The notes: generated by a model not told the origin, from the sequence alone. 58,433 nt of DNA from Ideonella sp. A 288 (GCF_002198735.1 NZ_MWLO01000112.1:14611-73043), one strand, 5' to 3'; shown: positions 23,612 to 33,502, numbered from the stretch's first letter. A program made the numbers and translations.

Positions 23612-26600
23612 CCGGGCGGCACCGCGCCTGGCGCACACGGCAGGACATCCGCGCCGCCGAGGGCGTGCTGCTGGTGCTGCGCGACGCGCCCGCGCCGCCG
23701 CCCCCGGCGCGCGGCCAGCCGCCCATCGTGCCGGGCAACCCGGCCGAAGGCCCGGAGATCCTGCTGGTCGTCGGCGACGACGGCCAGGCCACCGTGCTGG
23801 CCGGCCATGTCGACCTGGGCACGGGCATCCGCACCGCCTACGCCCAGCTGGTGGCGGAGGAACTGGACCTGCCGCTGGCCCAGGTGCAGGTGGTGCTGGG
23901 CGACACCGCCCGCGCGCCGAACCAGGGCCCGACGATCGCCAGCACCTCGATCCAGATCCACGCCCAGCCGCTGCGGCTGGCCGCGGCGCAGGCGCGGGCC
24001 TGGCTGCGGGCCGAGGCGGCGCAGCGCTGGGGCGTGCCGCCCGAGTCGCTCACATCGCGCGATGGCCTGCTGTCGCTGCCCGACGGCCGCCAGGTGGGCT
24101 ACGGCGCGCTGCTGCGCGGCCGCCATGTCGAGCTGATGCTCGACGCCAGCACGCCGCTGAAGCCCGTCGCCGAGCACCGCGTGGTCGGCACCTCGGCGCC
24201 GCGGGTGGACATCCCGGCCAAGGCCACGGGCCAGGCCGTCTTCGTGCACGACATGCGCGTGCCCGGCATGCTGCACGGCCGCGTCGTGCGGCCGCCCTAT
24301 GCCGGCGTCGATGCCGGCGACTTCGTCGGCCGCACGCTGAAGTCGGTGGACGAGTCGTCGATCGCGCACCTGCCGGGCATCGTCGGCCTGGTGGTGCAGG
24401 GCGACTTCATCGGCGTGGTCGCCGAGCGCGAAGACCAGGCCGAGGCCGCGATGCACGCGCTGCGCGTCGATTGGCACCCCTGGCCGGCGCTGCCCCCGCT
24501 GGACGACCTGGCGCAGGCCCTCAGCGCCCACCCATCGACGCCGCGCGTGGTGGCCGAGCAGGGCGATGTCGACGCGGCGCGCGCCGCCGCCGCGCAGCCG
24601 ATGGATCGGCGCTACGTTTGGCCTTACCAGATGCACGCGTCCATCGGCCCCTCGTGCGCGCTGGCCGACTGGCGCGGCGATGCGCTCACCGTGTGGGCCG
24701 GCACGCAGAACCCGCACGTGCTGCGCGCCGACCTGGCCCGGCTCACCGGCCTGGCCGACACCGCCATCGAGGTGGTGCGCCTGGAGGCCGCCGGCTGCTA
24801 CGGCCGCAACGGCGCCGACGACGTGGCGGCAGATGCGGCGCTGATGTCGCGCGCCGTGGGCCGGCCGGTGCGCGTGCAGCTCACGCGCGAGCAGGAGCAC
24901 GCCTGGGAGCCCAAGGGCGCCGCGCAGCTGATGGACGTGCGCGGCGGGCTCGACGCGCAGGGCGCGCCAGTGGGCTACGACTTCGCCACCAGCTACCCCA
25001 GCAACGGCGCGCCCACGCTGGCGCTGCTGCTCACCCGCACCATCGAGCCGGTGGCGCAGGCCTTCGAGATGGGCGACCGCACCGCGGTGCCGCCCTACGG
25101 CTACCCGCACCAGCGCATCACCGTCAACGACATGGCGCCGATTCTGCGCGCGTCGTGGCTGCGCGGCGTGTCGGCGCTGCCCAACTCGTTCGCGCACGAG
25201 AGCTACATCGACGAGCTGGCCACGGCGGCCGGTGTCGACCCGGTCGCGTACCGATTGCGATATCTGAAGGACGAGCGCGCCGCCGAGCTGGTGCGCGCCA
25301 CCGCCGACAAGGCCGGCTGGAAGCCGCACACCGTGCCGCAGCAGCAGGGCGCCCGCGGCGACTGGCTGCAGGGCCAGGGCTTCGCCTACGCGCGCTACGT
25401 GCACAGCCGCTTCCCCGGCTTCGGCGCCGCCTGGGCGGCGTGGGTGGCCGACGTGGAGGTGCACCGCGAGACCGGCGAGGTGCATGTGTCGCGCGTGGTC
25501 GTCGGCCACGACGCCGGCCTGATGGTCAACCCGGCCGGCGTGCAGCAGCAGGTGCACGGCAACGTGCTGCAGACCACCAGCCGCGCGCTGAAGGAGCGGG
25601 TGCAGGTGGACCCCGACACCCGCGCGGTGGCCAGCCGCGACTGGGGCGCCTACCCGATCCTCAGCTTCCGCGAGGTGCCGGTGGTCGAGGTGCTGCTGAT
25701 GCCGCGGCCCGGCGAGGCGCCGCTGGGCGTCGGTGAATCGGCCTCGGTGCCCGGCACCGCGGCCATTGCCAACGCCATCTTCGACGCCACCGGCGTGCGC
25801 TTCCGCGATCCGCCGTTCACGCCCGAGGTGGTGCGCGCGGCGCTGCACCCGCTGCCCGCACCCTCGGCGGTCGCCGAGCCCGCACCGGCCAGGGCGCCGG
25901 TGGTGCCCGTGGCACCTGCCGCCGACCCGCAGCGCGGCCGCAAGCGGCCCTGGGCGGTGGCGCTGGCGCTCGTGGGCGGCGCGCTGGGCCTGGGCGCCGC
26001 CGCGCTGGGCTGGCGTCCGGCCATCGCGCCGGTGCAGGGCTCGGCCAGCGGCGTGTACGGCGCGGCCATCGTCGAGCGCGGCCGGCAGCTCGCCGCGCTG
26101 GGCAACTGCGCCGTGTGCCACACCGCACCGGGCGGTGTCGTCAACGCCGGCGGCCGCGCGATGGTCACGCCTTTCGGCACGCTGTACTCCACCAACCTCA
26201 CCCCCGATGCCGACACCGGCCTGGGGCGCTGGTCGTTCTCGGCATTCCAGCGAGCCATGCGCGAAGGCGTCTCGCGCGATGGCCACCACCTCTACCCGGC
26301 CTTCCCGTTCACCTCGTTCACCCAGGCCAGCGACGACGACCTGATGGCGCTGTACGCCCACCTGATGTCGCAGCCGCCGGTGCGGGCCGAGACGCCGGCC
26401 AGCACGATGCGCTTCCCGTTCAACCTGCGCCCGCTGATGGGCCTGTGGAACGCGCTGCACCTGCAGCCCGGCCCGGCACCGGCGGTGGCTGGGCATAACG
26501 CACAATGGCAGCGTGGCGCCAGCCTGGTCAACGGCCTGGGCCACTGTGGCGCCTGCCACACCCCGCGCGACGCCACCGGTGCCGAGCGCACGCAGTCGGC

Positions 26601-27231
26601 TTACCTGGGCGGCGCGCTGGTGCAGGGCTGGGACGCGCCGGCGCTGGGCGCGCTGAGCCGGTCGCCGGTGCCCTGGACCGAAGACACCCTGGTGCAGTAC
26701 CTGCGCCAGGGCCACAGCCCGCAGCACGGCGTGGCCGGCGGGCCGATGGCCCCGGTGGTGCGCGGCCTGGCCACGCTGCCCGAAGACGACGTGCGCGCGA
26801 TGGCCCATTACCTGATGTCGCTGCAGGCCACGCCGCGCGAGGCCAGTCCCACCGCATCGGCCGAGGCACTGATCGCCCGCAGCCAGGCCCAGGCCGCCGT
26901 GCTGCGCGGCCCGGCGCAGCGCATGTTCGACAGCGCCTGCGGGGCCTGCCACCACGACGGCGACGGCCCCGAGGTGGCGGGCCTGAACCTGCCGCTGGCC
27001 CTCAACGGCAAGCTGCATGCCGAGCGGCCCGACAACCTGCTGCGCACGGTGATCGACGGCATCCAGGACCCGGCCTTCCCACGGCTGGGCCACATGCCGG
27101 CCTTCGGCCGCGCCATCGACGACCGGCAACTGGCCGAACTGGCCGCCTACCTGCGCCAGCGCTTCGCCCCCGGGCAGCCGGCCTGGGACGACCTGCCCGC
27201 GGCGGTGGCGCGCGCGCGGGCGGCGCAGTGA
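23608..27231 (+). CDS. nicB: Nicotinate dehydrogenase large subunit, molybdopterin plus three cytochrome c domains
   Basis: A 1,207-residue fusion matching the architecture of NicB of the aerobic nicotinate pathway. Residues 20-760 are the molybdenum-cofactor hydroxylase, with the catalytic glutamate in GVGESASVPG (E710). A single hydrophobic segment at about 782-802 follows. Then come three c-type haem sites: C834AVCH, C980GACH and C1111GACH. The membrane segment suggests that the hydroxylase part stays in the cytoplasm while the cytochromes face the periplasm and pass electrons to the respiratory chain. With NicA it adds water-derived oxygen to carbon 6 of nicotinate. No FAD domain is present, as expected for this type. 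It is the last clear member of the operon. Confidence 0.93.
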   Translation: MTGRHRAWRTRQDIRAAEGVLLVLRDAPAPPPPARGQPPIVPGNPAEGPEILLVVGDDGQATVLAGHVDLGTGIRTAYAQLVAEELDLPLAQVQVVLGDTARAPNQGPTIASTSIQIHAQPLRLAAAQARAWLRAEAAQRWGVPPESLTSRDGLLSLPDGRQVGYGALLRGRHVELMLDASTPLKPVAEHRVVGTSAPRVDIPAKATGQAVFVHDMRVPGMLHGRVVRPPYAGVDAGDFVGRTLKSVDESSIAHLPGIVGLVVQGDFIGVVAEREDQAEAAMHALRVDWHPWPALPPLDDLAQALSAHPSTPRVVAEQGDVDAARAAAAQPMDRRYVWPYQMHASIGPSCALADWRGDALTVWAGTQNPHVLRADLARLTGLADTAIEVVRLEAAGCYGRNGADDVAADAALMSRAVGRPVRVQLTREQEHAWEPKGAAQLMDVRGGLDAQGAPVGYDFATSYPSNGAPTLALLLTRTIEPVAQAFEMGDRTAVPPYGYPHQRITVNDMAPILRASWLRGVSALPNSFAHESYIDELATAAGVDPVAYRLRYLKDERAAELVRATADKAGWKPHTVPQQQGARGDWLQGQGFAYARYVHSRFPGFGAAWAAWVADVEVHRETGEVHVSRVVVGHDAGLMVNPAGVQQQVHGNVLQTTSRALKERVQVDPDTRAVASRDWGAYPILSFREVPVVEVLLMPRPGEAPLGVGESASVPGTAAIANAIFDATGVRFRDPPFTPEVVRAALHPLPAPSAVAEPAPARAPVVPVAPAADPQRGRKRPWAVALALVGGALGLGAAALGWRPAIAPVQGSASGVYGAAIVERGRQLAALGNCAVCHTAPGGVVNAGGRAMVTPFGTLYSTNLTPDADTGLGRWSFSAFQRAMREGVSRDGHHLYPAFPFTSFTQASDDDLMALYAHLMSQPPVRAETPASTMRFPFNLRPLMGLWNALHLQPGPAPAVAGHNAQWQRGASLVNGLGHCGACHTPRDATGAERTQSAYLGGALVQGWDAPALGALSRSPVPWTEDTLVQYLRQGHSPQHGVAGGPMAPVVRGLATLPEDDVRAMAHYLMSLQATPREASPTASAEALIARSQAQAAVLRGPAQRMFDSACGACHHDGDGPEVAGLNLPLALNGKLHAERPDNLLRTVIDGIQDPAFPRLGHMPAFGRAIDDRQLAELAAYLRQRFAPGQPAWDDLPAAVARARAAQ

Positions 27232-27346
27232 GCCGCCGCGCCGGGCCGGCGATCGGCCACGGCGCGGGCACCGGCGCTGGCCGACGGTCCGCGTGCGACG
27301 CCGCCGACAGGCCGGCTGCCCGCGACGCCTCGATCCGCGCACCACG

Positions 27347-28261
27347 ATGACGGCCGCCCCGCGCAGGATGTCCCGCGAGGCGCTCGGCCTGTGGCTGGGC
27401 GCGGCCGCGATGGCGATGTTCGGCCTGACGCTGCCGATGACGCAGATCGCCATCGGCGACGCGGTCTCGCCGCGGCTGTCGCCGGCCTTCGTCACCTTCG
27501 CCCGCGCCGTGGTGGCCGCGGGCCTGTCGGCGGCGCTGCTGCTGGCCCTGCGTTCGCCCTGGCCGCCGCGCGCGCTGTGGGGTGCCCTGGCGGTGGCCGC
27601 GCTGGGCAATGCCATCGCCTACCCGCTGGGCCTGGCCTGGGCGCTGCGCAGCGTGCCCACGGCGCATGCGGCGGTGGTCACCGCGCTGGCCCCGCTGCTC
27701 ACCGCCGTGGTGGCCGCGTGGGTGCTGCGCCAGCGCTGCAGCCGCGGCTTCTGGGCCTGCGCCGTGGCCGGTTGCGCGCTGGTGCTGATGTACTCGCTGT
27801 GGCGCGCGCACGCGGCCGGCCACGGCTGGGCGCTGCGGGCCGAGGACGGCGTGCTGGCCCTCGCGGTGCTGGCGGCCTCGGTGGGCTACGTGCAGGGCGC
27901 GCGCGCCACGCCGGTGCTGGGCGCCGAGCGGGTGATCTGCTGGGTCAACCTGGCGGCGCTGCCGGTGACGCTGCCCGGCGCGCTGCTGAACTGGCCGGCG
28001 CAGGCGCCCGAGCCGGTGGCCTGGGTGGGCTTCGCCTACGTCAGCGTGTTCTCGATGTGGGTCGCGTTCTTCGCGTGGTATCGCGCGCTGGCGCTGGGCG
28101 ATGCGGTGCGCGTGAGCCAGGTGCAGCTGCTGCAGCCCTTCTTCGCGATGGCCTTTGCGTGGCCGCTGCGCGGCGAGCGCATCGAATGGCTGAGCGTGGC
28201 CTTCGCCGCCGCGGTGATGGCCACGGTGTGGCTGGGGCGGAGGCTGTCGGCGCCGCGGTGA
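27347..28261 (+). CDS. EamA/DMT family transporter
   Basis: A 304-residue inner-membrane protein with about ten hydrophobic segments in two EamA-like halves. The first half includes LGLAWALRSVPTAHAAVV and the second VFSMWVAFFAWYRALALGD, both typical of drug/metabolite exporters. The ATG at 27347 is preferred over an upstream one at 27293, which adds an Arg-rich stretch unlike the family; a further ATG at 27368 is possible. It lies 115 bases after nicB on the same strand and may be transcribed with it. Its substrate is unknown; export of a pathway intermediate is one possibility. Confidence 0.87.
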   Translation: MTAAPRRMSREALGLWLGAAAMAMFGLTLPMTQIAIGDAVSPRLSPAFVTFARAVVAAGLSAALLLALRSPWPPRALWGALAVAALGNAIAYPLGLAWALRSVPTAHAAVVTALAPLLTAVVAAWVLRQRCSRGFWACAVAGCALVLMYSLWRAHAAGHGWALRAEDGVLALAVLAASVGYVQGARATPVLGAERVICWVNLAALPVTLPGALLNWPAQAPEPVAWVGFAYVSVFSMWVAFFAWYRALALGDAVRVSQVQLLQPFFAMAFAWPLRGERIEWLSVAFAAAVMATVWLGRRLSAPR

Positions 28262-28296
28262 CCCGCGCCGTGCGGCGCGCGAATCGGGGCCCGAAG

Positions 28297-28310
28297 GTGA
28301 CCGGTGTCAC
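28297..28310. promoter_or_regulatory. Inverted repeat GTGAC-N4-GTCAC upstream of the lipoprotein gene
   Basis: A perfect 5-bp inverted repeat with a 4-base spacer, 55 bases before the ATG at 28366. The geometry would suit a dimeric regulator. A weak TTGGAT/TAGGCT pair (15-base spacer) follows it. The binding protein is unknown. Confidence 0.35.
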
Positions 28311-28365
28311 ATTGGATCATCATTTCGCCCATTAGGCTTGCCGTCCGAACCGACCGAGAGCGACG

Positions 28366-30750
28366 ATGGCTGCGATGAGACAGAGCATGATGATGCCGGT
28401 GCTGGCCGCCTTGGCCCTGGCCGGCTGCGGGGGCGGCTCGGGCACCGCACCCGCCGATCCCGCGCCTGCCACCGTGCAGGTCACCGGCCTGGTGGCGGAC
28501 CGCAGCGCGTGGGCGGGCGCCGATCTCGAGTTCGTGTGCACCGACGGCCAGGCCAGGCGCACACAGGCTGCGTCGGATGGGCGATATGCCATCGGCCTGC
28601 CCGCCGCCGCACTGCCTTGCCTGGTCCAGGCGACTGCGTCCCCTGGAGACCGCCTGTGGTCCGTCGCCGTGGCGGCGGGCACGGTGCACGTCACGCCCGG
28701 CAGCGACTGGACCGTGTCGCGCCTGCTGCGCACCACCACGGCCGGGCTGCGGGCCGACCGGTCGATGCTGGCCGCGTTGTCTGTGGCGAGCGTGGCGCAG
28801 GCACAGGCCGACGTGCGGCTTGCCTTGGCCGCCAGCGGCCTGGCCACCGACGGCGACCTGGTGTCCACACCGGCCGTCGGCGCTGCCGATGCCCTGCTGG
28901 TATCCCAGCAGCAGGTGCTGTCGGCCCTGTCGGCGCGTGACATCGGGCCGCTGGCGCTGCGCCAGGTGCTCGCGCTGCAGCCCGACATGGGGGCGGCCCG
29001 TGATGCGTTGGCGGCGGGGCAGCTCTCCGCCGCGTTGGCGCTGCCTGCGCTTGTGTCCGACGACGCGTCTGCGCCGCATCTCGTCAGCGGCCTGGTCCAG
29101 CGGCTCACCGGCCCGGCCGACCTGATCTTCGGTGTCAATGCAGAAGGCAGCTGGCGCAGCACCGATGGCGGCCGCCAATGGACCCACGTCAACCACGTGC
29201 TGGCCCAGGTGGTGCCCTACAAGGGCAGGCTGTGGGCCCGTGACCTGGACGGCCTGGTCGTCAGCGACGACGGCGGCCTGCATTGGACGGCCCCGGCGGG
29301 CATGCCTTCGACCTGCCTGCAGCGAGCGGACGTGATGTCGATCTCGGCACAGGGCCGGTTGTGGTTCTTTCCTGACACGATGTGCGCCGGCACGGCCAAC
29401 CACTTCACCGACGATGGGGTGGTCTGGAAGAGCGAGCCGTACGACGAGGCCGTTCGAATCGCCTCACGCGACGGCCTGGCCGATCGCTCGTCGCCGCTGC
29501 GCAGGGTGTTTTTCCGCGACAACAACCATGCGCGCGTCACGTCCTGCCTGTCGGGCAGTTGCGTCGACAGGACGGTGCTCGACTGGCCCGAGGTGCAGAC
29601 GCTGCGCCCTGTGGTCGGCAGTGGCGAGGTGGTGGCCGGCCTCAGCGACCGCAGCACGGGTCGGCCGCCGTCGATGGCGCTCAGCAGCGACGGCATCACC
29701 TGGCAGGCGATGGGCTTCATGCCGTCCAACGACTTCGTGCGTGTGCCGCAAGGGGGGCTGTTGGCCAGCCCCGGGGGCGATCCGAATGCGGTGCCCAACC
29801 TCAACACCCGGGTGCAGCGGTCCGACGACAACGGCATCACCTGGCGGCCCAGCGATCCGGCGCTGAACGCCGTCGACGGCTGGCTCACGCTCGGCGCCGA
29901 CACGCGGCTGCGCAAGGCGGGCGCACAGGCCGATCTCAGTGTCGACGCCGGACGCACCTGGCGCGCCGTTCCCGAGGCCCAGGTGCAGCGCGACCGGCAG
30001 GCCTGGCAGCGCGCGCCCGACGGCACGCTGCTGCGGGCCGGGGTGACGGTGACGGTGCAGGCCAGCACCGATGGCGGGACGACCTGGCGCGATGTGCTGA
30101 CCGTGGTCGATGCGCTCGGCAACGCGTTTCCCACCACCGGGCCGGTGTGGATGGGTGACCGCTGGGCCGTCATGGCCGCGGGCGGCCTGCACACCAGCCT
30201 CACGGGGCTGGCGTGGACGAAGGTCGAGACCTCGGTCGACGGCGTGGCCGGCCCGCTGCCGGCAGGTGCATTGGGCCTGGACGGTGGCCTCTGGGTGCTG
30301 GTGACGGCGACGGGGCCCCAGCCGACCACCACGGACGTGCGCGAGAGCCGCGACCAGGGCCGAACCTGGACCGCCAGCACGCGCGGCGATGCAGTGGCCA
30401 CGGCCTGTGGCGGCCTGCGCGTCCTGTGGCGGCCGCGCGCGTCGGACGGCGTGCCCGACTGGCAGGTGCGCAACGAGGCCGATGCGGCGTGGCGCGCGCT
30501 GTCCCTGCCCGCGGGGGTGGTGCGAGACCGCGGGCTCGAACTGTCGTGTCAGCAGGGTCTGCTGATGCTGCGGGTCGCGGGGCGGCAAAGCTCGGCCGGG
30601 CCCGCGCTCGGCGCCCGCGGCCTCAGCCACTGGCTCACGCCCGACCACGGTGCGCACTGGTTTGCCGTGGGTCGGCCGGGCACCGACCTGTTCCGTGTCG
30701 AGGGCCACTGGTGGTCACTCGGGACGGACAGCGTGATGCTGTGGCCTTGA
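28366..30750 (+). CDS. Lipoprotein with Asp-box (BNR) repeats, sialidase/WD-like beta-propeller
   Basis: A 794-residue predicted lipoprotein with lipobox LALAGC near residue 20, so it should be anchored to a membrane facing the periplasm or outside. From about residue 255 on it carries a series of Asp-box motifs of the SxDxGxxW type: STDGGRQW, SDDGGLHW, SSDGITW, SDDNGITW, SVDAGRTW, STDGGTTW, SRDQGRTW and TPDHGAHW. Such motifs cap blades of beta-propellers in sialidases and many unrelated proteins. I see no sialidase catalytic set, so the function is open. Residues 40-230 form a separate helical region without recognisable motifs. Start could be any of three nearby ATGs; the first is used. Confidence 0.85.
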   Translation: MAAMRQSMMMPVLAALALAGCGGGSGTAPADPAPATVQVTGLVADRSAWAGADLEFVCTDGQARRTQAASDGRYAIGLPAAALPCLVQATASPGDRLWSVAVAAGTVHVTPGSDWTVSRLLRTTTAGLRADRSMLAALSVASVAQAQADVRLALAASGLATDGDLVSTPAVGAADALLVSQQQVLSALSARDIGPLALRQVLALQPDMGAARDALAAGQLSAALALPALVSDDASAPHLVSGLVQRLTGPADLIFGVNAEGSWRSTDGGRQWTHVNHVLAQVVPYKGRLWARDLDGLVVSDDGGLHWTAPAGMPSTCLQRADVMSISAQGRLWFFPDTMCAGTANHFTDDGVVWKSEPYDEAVRIASRDGLADRSSPLRRVFFRDNNHARVTSCLSGSCVDRTVLDWPEVQTLRPVVGSGEVVAGLSDRSTGRPPSMALSSDGITWQAMGFMPSNDFVRVPQGGLLASPGGDPNAVPNLNTRVQRSDDNGITWRPSDPALNAVDGWLTLGADTRLRKAGAQADLSVDAGRTWRAVPEAQVQRDRQAWQRAPDGTLLRAGVTVTVQASTDGGTTWRDVLTVVDALGNAFPTTGPVWMGDRWAVMAAGGLHTSLTGLAWTKVETSVDGVAGPLPAGALGLDGGLWVLVTATGPQPTTTDVRESRDQGRTWTASTRGDAVATACGGLRVLWRPRASDGVPDWQVRNEADAAWRALSLPAGVVRDRGLELSCQQGLLMLRVAGRQSSAGPALGARGLSHWLTPDHGAHWFAVGRPGTDLFRVEGHWWSLGTDSVMLWP

Positions 30751-30763
30751 TCCGCCCGCGGCC

Positions 30764-31666
30764 TCAGCGCATCCAGGCCAGCAGCCCCAGCGCCGCCGGC
30801 AGCCCGGCCATCGCCAGCAGGGTCGACACCGTTACCAGCCCCGACACGTAGCCGCCGTGCCCACCCATGCGAGTGGCCAGCACGTAGGCGCTGCTTGCGG
30901 TGGGCATGGCGCAGAAGGCCACGATCACTGCCTGCTGGGCCGCGGGCAGGCCGGCGCGTACGACCAGCGCGATGGCCAGCAGCGGCAGCACCGCGTGGCG
31001 GATGGCCATGAAGCCGGCGGCCAGCCACGGTGCCTCGCGCAGCGCGCCGAAGCGCAGGCCGGCGCCCACCGCCATCAGTCCCAGGGGCAGGGCGGCGGCG
31101 CCGATGCGGGTGAGTGTGACCGTGGCCAGTTCGGGCAGCCGCAGCCCCAGCAGGTTGGCCACCAGCCCGGCCACGGTGGACACGATCAACGGGTTGCGCG
31201 CCAGTTCGCCCAGGAAGCCCTGGCCGCCGTGCCGCGCCAGAGGCCACACCGCGGCCACGTTGCACACCGGCACGCACAGCGACACCAGCAGCGCCACCCA
31301 GGCCAGGCCGGGCGCGCCGGCCAGGCGCTCGGCCATGGCCAGCGCCACGTAGGAGTTGAAGCGGAAGGCCGTTTGCGCGCCCGAGGCGTGCAGCAGCGGA
31401 TCGACCCCCGGCGCCCGGCGCAGCGCGTAGGCCAGCGCGATGCCCACCGCCGACACGGCCAGGCCGATGCCGCCGATCTGCGCGAAGTGGCTGGCCTGGA
31501 TGGGCTGCTGCACGATGGCGTTGAACAGCAGCACCGGGAACAGCAGGTAGTACACCAGCCGCTCGACGCTGTCCCACACCGGGCGTCCCAGGGCGGTGTG
31601 CCGGCAGATCAGGTGCCCGATCAGGATCAGGGCGAAGTCGGGCAGCAGCAGCAACGGGGACGGCAT
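30764..31666 (-). CDS. AEC (auxin efflux carrier) family transporter
   Basis: A 300-residue membrane protein with about ten hydrophobic segments, including LICRHTALGRPVWDSVERLV near the start and the conserved AFCAMPTASSAYVLATRMGG near the C-terminus. Bacterial members move malate, malonate or other small metabolites. The ATG at 31666 is preferred over 31699, which adds a non-family stretch. The gene converges on the Asp-box lipoprotein gene with a 13-base gap and is divergent from the chalcone-isomerase-like gene, so it is probably a single transcription unit. The substrate cannot be told from sequence. Confidence 0.9.
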   Translation of the reverse strand: MPSPLLLLPDFALILIGHLICRHTALGRPVWDSVERLVYYLLFPVLLFNAIVQQPIQASHFAQIGGIGLAVSAVGIALAYALRRAPGVDPLLHASGAQTAFRFNSYVALAMAERLAGAPGLAWVALLVSLCVPVCNVAAVWPLARHGGQGFLGELARNPLIVSTVAGLVANLLGLRLPELATVTLTRIGAAALPLGLMAVGAGLRFGALREAPWLAAGFMAIRHAVLPLLAIALVVRAGLPAAQQAVIVAFCAMPTASSAYVLATRMGGHGGYVSGLVTVSTLLAMAGLPAALGLLAWMR

Positions 31667-31825
31667 GTCGCCGAGTGTGCCAGTGCCCCTGGCGGCCAAG
31701 GGCGGCCTGCACCTGACGCAGCCGATGCCGCCATGGACCTGTCACTGTTCGCACGCCGCCGTGTCGGCGCGCAGGGCCCCTGGCGCGTTGAGCCGTTCGT
31801 TGTCCATCTCCGGGATCCCCAATCC

Positions 31826-32434
31826 ATGTCGCTTCGTCGTCGCACCCTGTTCCTGGCGGGGGCCCTGGCCCTGTCGGTCCTTGCCGGCCCGGTCGCCCAC
31901 GCCGCCGACAAGGGCACCCGCATCGAGGGCGTGAGCTTCGAGCCCCGCGCCCAGCTGGCCGGCAGCAGCTTGCAGCTCAATGGCGTCGGCGTTCGCGCCG
32001 TGGCCTGGTTCAAGGGCTACGCCGCCGGCCTGTACCTGGGCCAGCGCGCGCAGACGCCCGAGCAGGTGCAGGCCATGGCCGGCCCCAAGCGACTGCAGAT
32101 GCGCATGCTGGTGGACGTGCCGGTGGGCGAGTTCGTCAAGGCCTTCCACAAGGGCATCGAGCGCAACACGCCCGAGTCCGGGCATGCCGCCCTGGCCGAG
32201 CGCATGGCCGATTTCGATCGCCTGCTGCAGCCGCTGGGCAAGGTGCGCAAGGGCGATTCGGTGAACCTCGACTTCGTGCCCGGCACCGGCATGGTGTTCA
32301 CGCTGAATGGCCGCCGCGTCGGCGCGCCGATCGCCGGCGACGACTTCTACGACGCGCTGCTGGGCATCTTCCTCGGCCCCAAGCCGGTGGACGACAAGCT
32401 CAAGGCCGGGCTGCTGGGCGCCGCGGCCACCTGA
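31826..32434 (+). CDS. Chalcone isomerase-like family protein, exported
   Basis: A 202-residue protein with a Sec signal peptide ([20 protein letters not shown], cleavage after AHAA). The mature part contains [21 protein letters not shown] and a C-terminal [19 protein letters not shown] segment typical of the bacterial chalcone-isomerase-like family. Bacterial members lack the plant enzyme's catalytic context and their role is not established; they are probably periplasmic ligand-binding or scaffold proteins. It is followed after 79 bases by a Bug binding protein on the same strand. Confidence 0.88.
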   Translation: MSLRRRTLFLAGALALSVLAGPVAHAADKGTRIEGVSFEPRAQLAGSSLQLNGVGVRAVAWFKGYAAGLYLGQRAQTPEQVQAMAGPKRLQMRMLVDVPVGEFVKAFHKGIERNTPESGHAALAERMADFDRLLQPLGKVRKGDSVNLDFVPGTGMVFTLNGRRVGAPIAGDDFYDALLGIFLGPKPVDDKLKAGLLGAAAT

Positions 32435-32513
32435 CACCCGAGGCCTCGGTGGGGTGTGGCGCCGCTGGCGCACAATCGCCGCCACCCTCTACCTTCGACG
32501 GAGCATCCCAGGC

Positions 32514-33482
32514 ATGAAGACCGGCATCGTGAAACACCTCGTCGTGGCCCTGGCCGCTTGGCCGCTGCTGGCGTTGGCCCAGTCGTACCCGACCAAGCCG
32601 GTGCGGCTGGTCGTGCCCTTTGCCCCTGGCGGCACCACCGACATCGTGGCCCGGGTGCTGTCCGAGAAGATCTCGTCCGCGCTGGGCCAGACGATGATCG
32701 TCGAGAACAAGGCCGGTGGCGGCGGCTCCGTCGGCGCCAACGAGACGGCCAAGGCCGCGCCCGATGGCTACTCGCTGGGCATGGCCACCGTGTCCACCAC
32801 GGCCGCCAACCCGGCCATCAACACGAAGATCCCGTACAACCCGCTCACCGACTTCACGCCGATCATCAACGTGGCCGCCACGCCCAACGTGATCGCGGTG
32901 CACCCGTCGTTTCCGGCGCGGGACTACAAGACCTTCGTCGCCGAACTCAAGAAGAACCCGGGCAAGTACAGCTTCGCCAGTTCGGGCACCGGTGGCATCG
33001 GCCACCTGCAGATGGAGCTGTACAAGAACCTGTCGGGCACCTTCATCACGCACATCCCCTACCGGGGCGCCGGGCCCGCACTCAACGACACCGTGGCCGG
33101 CCAGGTGACGATCATCTTCGACAACATGCCCTCGGCGCTGCCCTTCATCAAGGACGGCCGGCTGATCCCGATCGTCGTGGCCGCGCCGCAGCGCCTGGCG
33201 CAGTTGCCCAACGTGCCCACCTTCAAGGAAGTGGGCCTGGAGCCGGTGAACCGCATGGCCTATTACGGCATCTATGGCCCCAAGGGCCTGAGCAAGGAAG
33301 TGGTCGACAAGGTCAACGCCGCGGTGCGCAAGACGGTCGAACTGCCCGACGTGAAGAAGCGCATCGAGGACACCGGCTCGCTGATCGTGGCCAACGCGCC
33401 GGCCGAGTTCGGCGCGCAGATCAAGGCCGAGTTCGAGGTCTACAAGAAGGTCGTCGAAGCGCAGAAGCTCAAGCTCGATTGA
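32514..33482 (+). CDS. Bug/TctC family periplasmic substrate-binding protein
   Basis: A 322-residue binding protein with signal peptide ending at ALAQS. The conserved opening [16 protein letters not shown] and [11 protein letters not shown], plus the ligand-loop region [16 protein letters not shown], mark the Bug family. These proteins bind small carboxylates or their amides and are greatly expanded in Burkholderiales, often without a cognate transporter. No TctA/TctB permease genes lie nearby, so it may act as an orphan receptor or use a distant permease. The ligand is unknown. Confidence 0.92.
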   Translation: MKTGIVKHLVVALAAWPLLALAQSYPTKPVRLVVPFAPGGTTDIVARVLSEKISSALGQTMIVENKAGGGGSVGANETAKAAPDGYSLGMATVSTTAANPAINTKIPYNPLTDFTPIINVAATPNVIAVHPSFPARDYKTFVAELKKNPGKYSFASSGTGGIGHLQMELYKNLSGTFITHIPYRGAGPALNDTVAGQVTIIFDNMPSALPFIKDGRLIPIVVAAPQRLAQLPNVPTFKEVGLEPVNRMAYYGIYGPKGLSKEVVDKVNAAVRKTVELPDVKKRIEDTGSLIVANAPAEFGAQIKAEFEVYKKVVEAQKLKLD

Positions 33483-33502
33483 CGACCCCCGGGGCCCGAT
33501 CG

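Noticed and set aside
23419-27615. A 1,398-codon minus-strand open frame
   Set aside because: It is antisense to nicB, which has clear molybdenum-hydroxylase and cytochrome c motifs; the antisense translation has none.
30857-31825. Upstream extension of the chalcone-isomerase-like frame
   Set aside because: This part lies antisense to the AEC transporter gene, and the real start with signal peptide is at 31826.
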